Below, piece after piece: positions 62,764-64,000 of a stretch of DNA of 64,000 nt (positions are counted from its first letter, which is position 1; every line of letters starts with the position of its first letter). The translations under genes were made by a program, and so were the position numbers. Under the pieces are notes generated by a model. The model worked only from the letters and a program-made list of their open reading frames with translations, was not told where the DNA came from and ran no database searches. Origin of the DNA: Microbacterium oxydans (GTDB taxonomy: Bacteria > Actinomycetota > Actinomycetes > Actinomycetales > Microbacteriaceae); assembly GCF_006540085.1 (NCBI RefSeq), contig NZ_BJOG01000004.1, positions 372,001 to 436,000 on the forward strand, in the 5' to 3' direction.

Positions 62764-63299
62764 GCCTCGGCGACAGGGCTCTGTGGTGCAGGGTCTTCGG
62801 ACAGCGCCCGTGACGCTGTCCAGTACCAGCCGTGGGCGACGCTGACGGCGCTCATCCCCAGCAGGGGAAGTGCGATGTAGGGCTCGGTGATGTTCGTCAA
62901 CAAGGACCCGAATTCTCCGGTCATGTTCGCGGGCCAGGTCCCGACGACCGCGATGACGACGCCTCCGACCACGAGACCGAGTCCTGCAAAGGCGATGAGG
63001 TGTTGCCGCATGCCCGCCGTGGTCCGCAGAAGCCGGCCCAGCACGAAGGCGGCCCCGCTGCCGATGACGGTCGCCAGAGCGGAGGTGGCCACGACGAAGA
63101 GGAGCTGGAACCATGCCACCAGGATGAGGATCGAGAAGACGGTCTGCAGGGAGCGCGACATGATGGCGAGGACGACGGTCGTCACCAGGAGGAACAGAGC
63201 GTTGAAGGTGATCCAGGTCGCAACGGCGCCGCGCCAGAACTCGCGTCGGCTGAAGGCCATCGGCTGCTCGGTGGTGCGCGGAGACGGGCGAGAGCTCAT
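62748..63299 (-). CDS. Small polytopic membrane protein
   Basis: A 183-aa protein with about four membrane segments near residues 27-48, 55-80, 100-122 and 137-158. Charged N-terminus (MSSRPSPRTTEQPMAFSRREFWRG). No family recognised. Its 3' end overlaps the convergent GMC gene by 16 bp. Confidence 0.65.
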   Translation of the reverse strand: MSSRPSPRTTEQPMAFSRREFWRGAVATWITFNALFLLVTTVVLAIMSRSLQTVFSILILVAWFQLLFVVATSALATVIGSGAAFVLGRLLRTTAGMRQHLIAFAGLGLVVGGVVIAVVGTWPANMTGEFGSLLTNITEPYIALPLLGMSAVSVAHGWYWTASRALSEDPAPQSPVAEAQLAG

Positions 63300-63333
63300 C
63301 GATCCAGGGTAGGGCTTGCCGAGCGCCGGACGA

Positions 63334-63378
63334 CGAAGCGCCTCACCGGATTCGCTGGGAATCCGGTGAGGCGCTTCG
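63334..63378. terminator. Hairpin between membrane-protein gene and the fadB-like gene
   Basis: A perfect 20-bp stem (arm begins CGAAGCGCCTCACCGG) with a GCTGG loop, downstream of the 3-hydroxyacyl-CoA dehydrogenase gene on the minus strand. Confidence 0.85.
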
Positions 63379-63395
63379 GTTATGGCGTCCGGCGA

Positions 63396-64000
63396 TCAGC
63401 GGCTTTCGACGCCGCGGATCTGCGGGGTGTGGAAGGAGCCGCCGAAGGCCCGCTCGGATGCACCTTCGCGGTCGAGGTACGGTGAGGCGCCGCCGTCGAT
63501 GAAAGGCCAACCGGCGCCGAGGATCAGGCACAGATCGATGTCCTCGACCTCAGGGACGACGCCCTCGTCGAGCATGAGCTTGATCTCCTGCGCCAGACCG
63601 TCCTGCACGCGCTGGAGGATGGTCGCGGCCGTGGCCGGTGTCTTGCCCACCGCCGGCTTCAGGACCTTCTCCGCCTGCTTGCTCCAGCCGACGACGCGTC
63701 CGCCCTTGTCCTTCTCCACGACCGTGTCGAGCTCGGCGAGCGCGTGGAAGTTCTCGTTGGCGTAGAACCGGTCGGGGAACGCATGCACCATCGTGTCCTG
63801 CACGTGGGCGGCGACCTTCCAGCCGACCAGGTTGATCAGCTGGAACGGGCCCATCGGGAGGCCGAGGGGTCCGAAGGCCTTCTCGACCTCGGCGATCGGC
63901 GTGCCCTCGTAGACGGCACGTGCGGCTTCGCCCATGACCTTCGCGAGCAGCCGGTTCACGACGAAGCCCGGGGCGTCGGCGGTGAGCACCGCGTTCTTCC
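63396..64000 (-). CDS. 3-hydroxyacyl-CoA dehydrogenase (FadB/FadJ-like), C-terminal part
   Basis: The last ~200 codons of a fatty-acid beta-oxidation gene continue past the window edge. LTADAPGFVVNRLLAKVMGEA is the start of the C-terminal 3HCDH domain, then AFGPLGLPMGPFQLINLVGWKVA and LMLDEGVVPEVEDIDLCLILGAGWPF. The enzyme oxidises 3-hydroxyacyl-CoA with NAD; FadB-type proteins also carry an N-terminal enoyl-CoA hydratase, which cannot be checked here. Confidence 0.88.
   Translation of the reverse strand, partial: KNAVLTADAPGFVVNRLLAKVMGEAARAVYEGTPIAEVEKAFGPLGLPMGPFQLINLVGWKVAAHVQDTMVHAFPDRFYANENFHALAELDTVVEKDKGGRVVGWSKQAEKVLKPAVGKTPATAATILQRVQDGLAQEIKLMLDEGVVPEVEDIDLCLILGAGWPFIDGGASPYLDREGASERAFGGSFHTPQIRGVESR

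Noticed and set aside
1..64000. CRISPR arrays, insertion sequences, prophage or plasmid genes
   Set aside because: No repeat-spacer pattern, transposase, integrase or phage structural gene was found.

Overview
The window is 64 kb of gene-dense, high-GC bacterial chromosome. Gene content and order point to an actinobacterium of the Microbacteriaceae, most likely Microbacterium: a PucR-type FasR-like regulator beside aceE and fabD, the glnA2-glnE and RDD/glnA1/DUF4191 neighbourhoods, sucB-lpd-pepA, sigA, parE/parC, sepH, the DUF4193/DUF3093/dut/DUF3710/DUF3159 block, acnA, dxs, and a TetR/glpD/AGPS-like/lipid-kinase locus resembling M. tuberculosis Rv2249c-Rv2252. This is inferred from families and synteny, not from a database search. 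No phage, insertion sequence, CRISPR array or other mobile element was seen. It reads as core chromosome with a few accessory genes. Apart from the rnpB locus, no gene-free stretch exceeds about 300 bases.

Layout. 1-5.2 kb: fabH (partial), fabD, FasR-like regulator and aceE (minus strand), then tRNA-Val. 5.3-11.5 kb: small accessory enzymes (RibD-like reductase, TIGR01777 epimerase, L-lactate dehydrogenase, an SDR with a divergent XRE regulator, aldo/keto reductase, YchJ-like protein). 11.5-16.8 kb: zinc-ribbon coiled-coil protein, a PolA-like polymerase without a working exonuclease, rnpB, polyphosphate glucokinase, glnA2. 16.8-27.2 kb: glnE, lipid kinase, AI-2E-family permease, DUF1254 protein, GlnA1 with a GlnR-type box, RDD protein, and a divergent RimB-like protease/RimK pair. 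27-34.3 kb: DUF4191, a possible membrane pseudokinase, sucB, lpd, pepA. 34.4-45.5 kb: PAC2 protein, sigA, CofE-like protein, ATP-grasp protein, two coupled alanine-racemase-like genes with complementary active-site residues, DUF7455, parE, parC. 45.5-55.7 kb: phosphodiesterase-like protein, sepH, DUF4193, DUF3093, dut block, acnA, dxs. 55.7-64 kb: band-7-like protein, glpD, TetR, AGPS-like flavoprotein, lipid kinase, GMC oxidoreductase, membrane protein, and the end of a 3-hydroxyacyl-CoA dehydrogenase gene.

How the genes work together. AceE, SucB and Lpd supply E1p, E2 and E3 of 2-oxoacid dehydrogenase complexes feeding acetyl-CoA to fatty-acid synthesis (FabD/FabH) and the TCA cycle (AcnA). 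GlnA1, GlnA2 and GlnE form the ammonia-assimilation set. ParE/ParC, SepH and SigA are chromosome segregation, division and transcription housekeeping genes. The 56-63 kb cluster looks like one glycerolipid or ether-lipid locus under TetR control.

The most unusual item is the pair at 38604-40345. The first gene keeps the alanine-racemase C-terminal domain with the catalytic Tyr but has lost the barrel. The second keeps the PLP barrel with its Lys but has lost the Tyr and Met-Asp of the C-terminal domain. They overlap by a GTGA junction, which suggests a two-subunit racemase-like enzyme. Regulatory signals that recur include TANNNT boxes 6-7 nt before start codons (leaderless-type) and long GC-rich hairpins between convergent genes.
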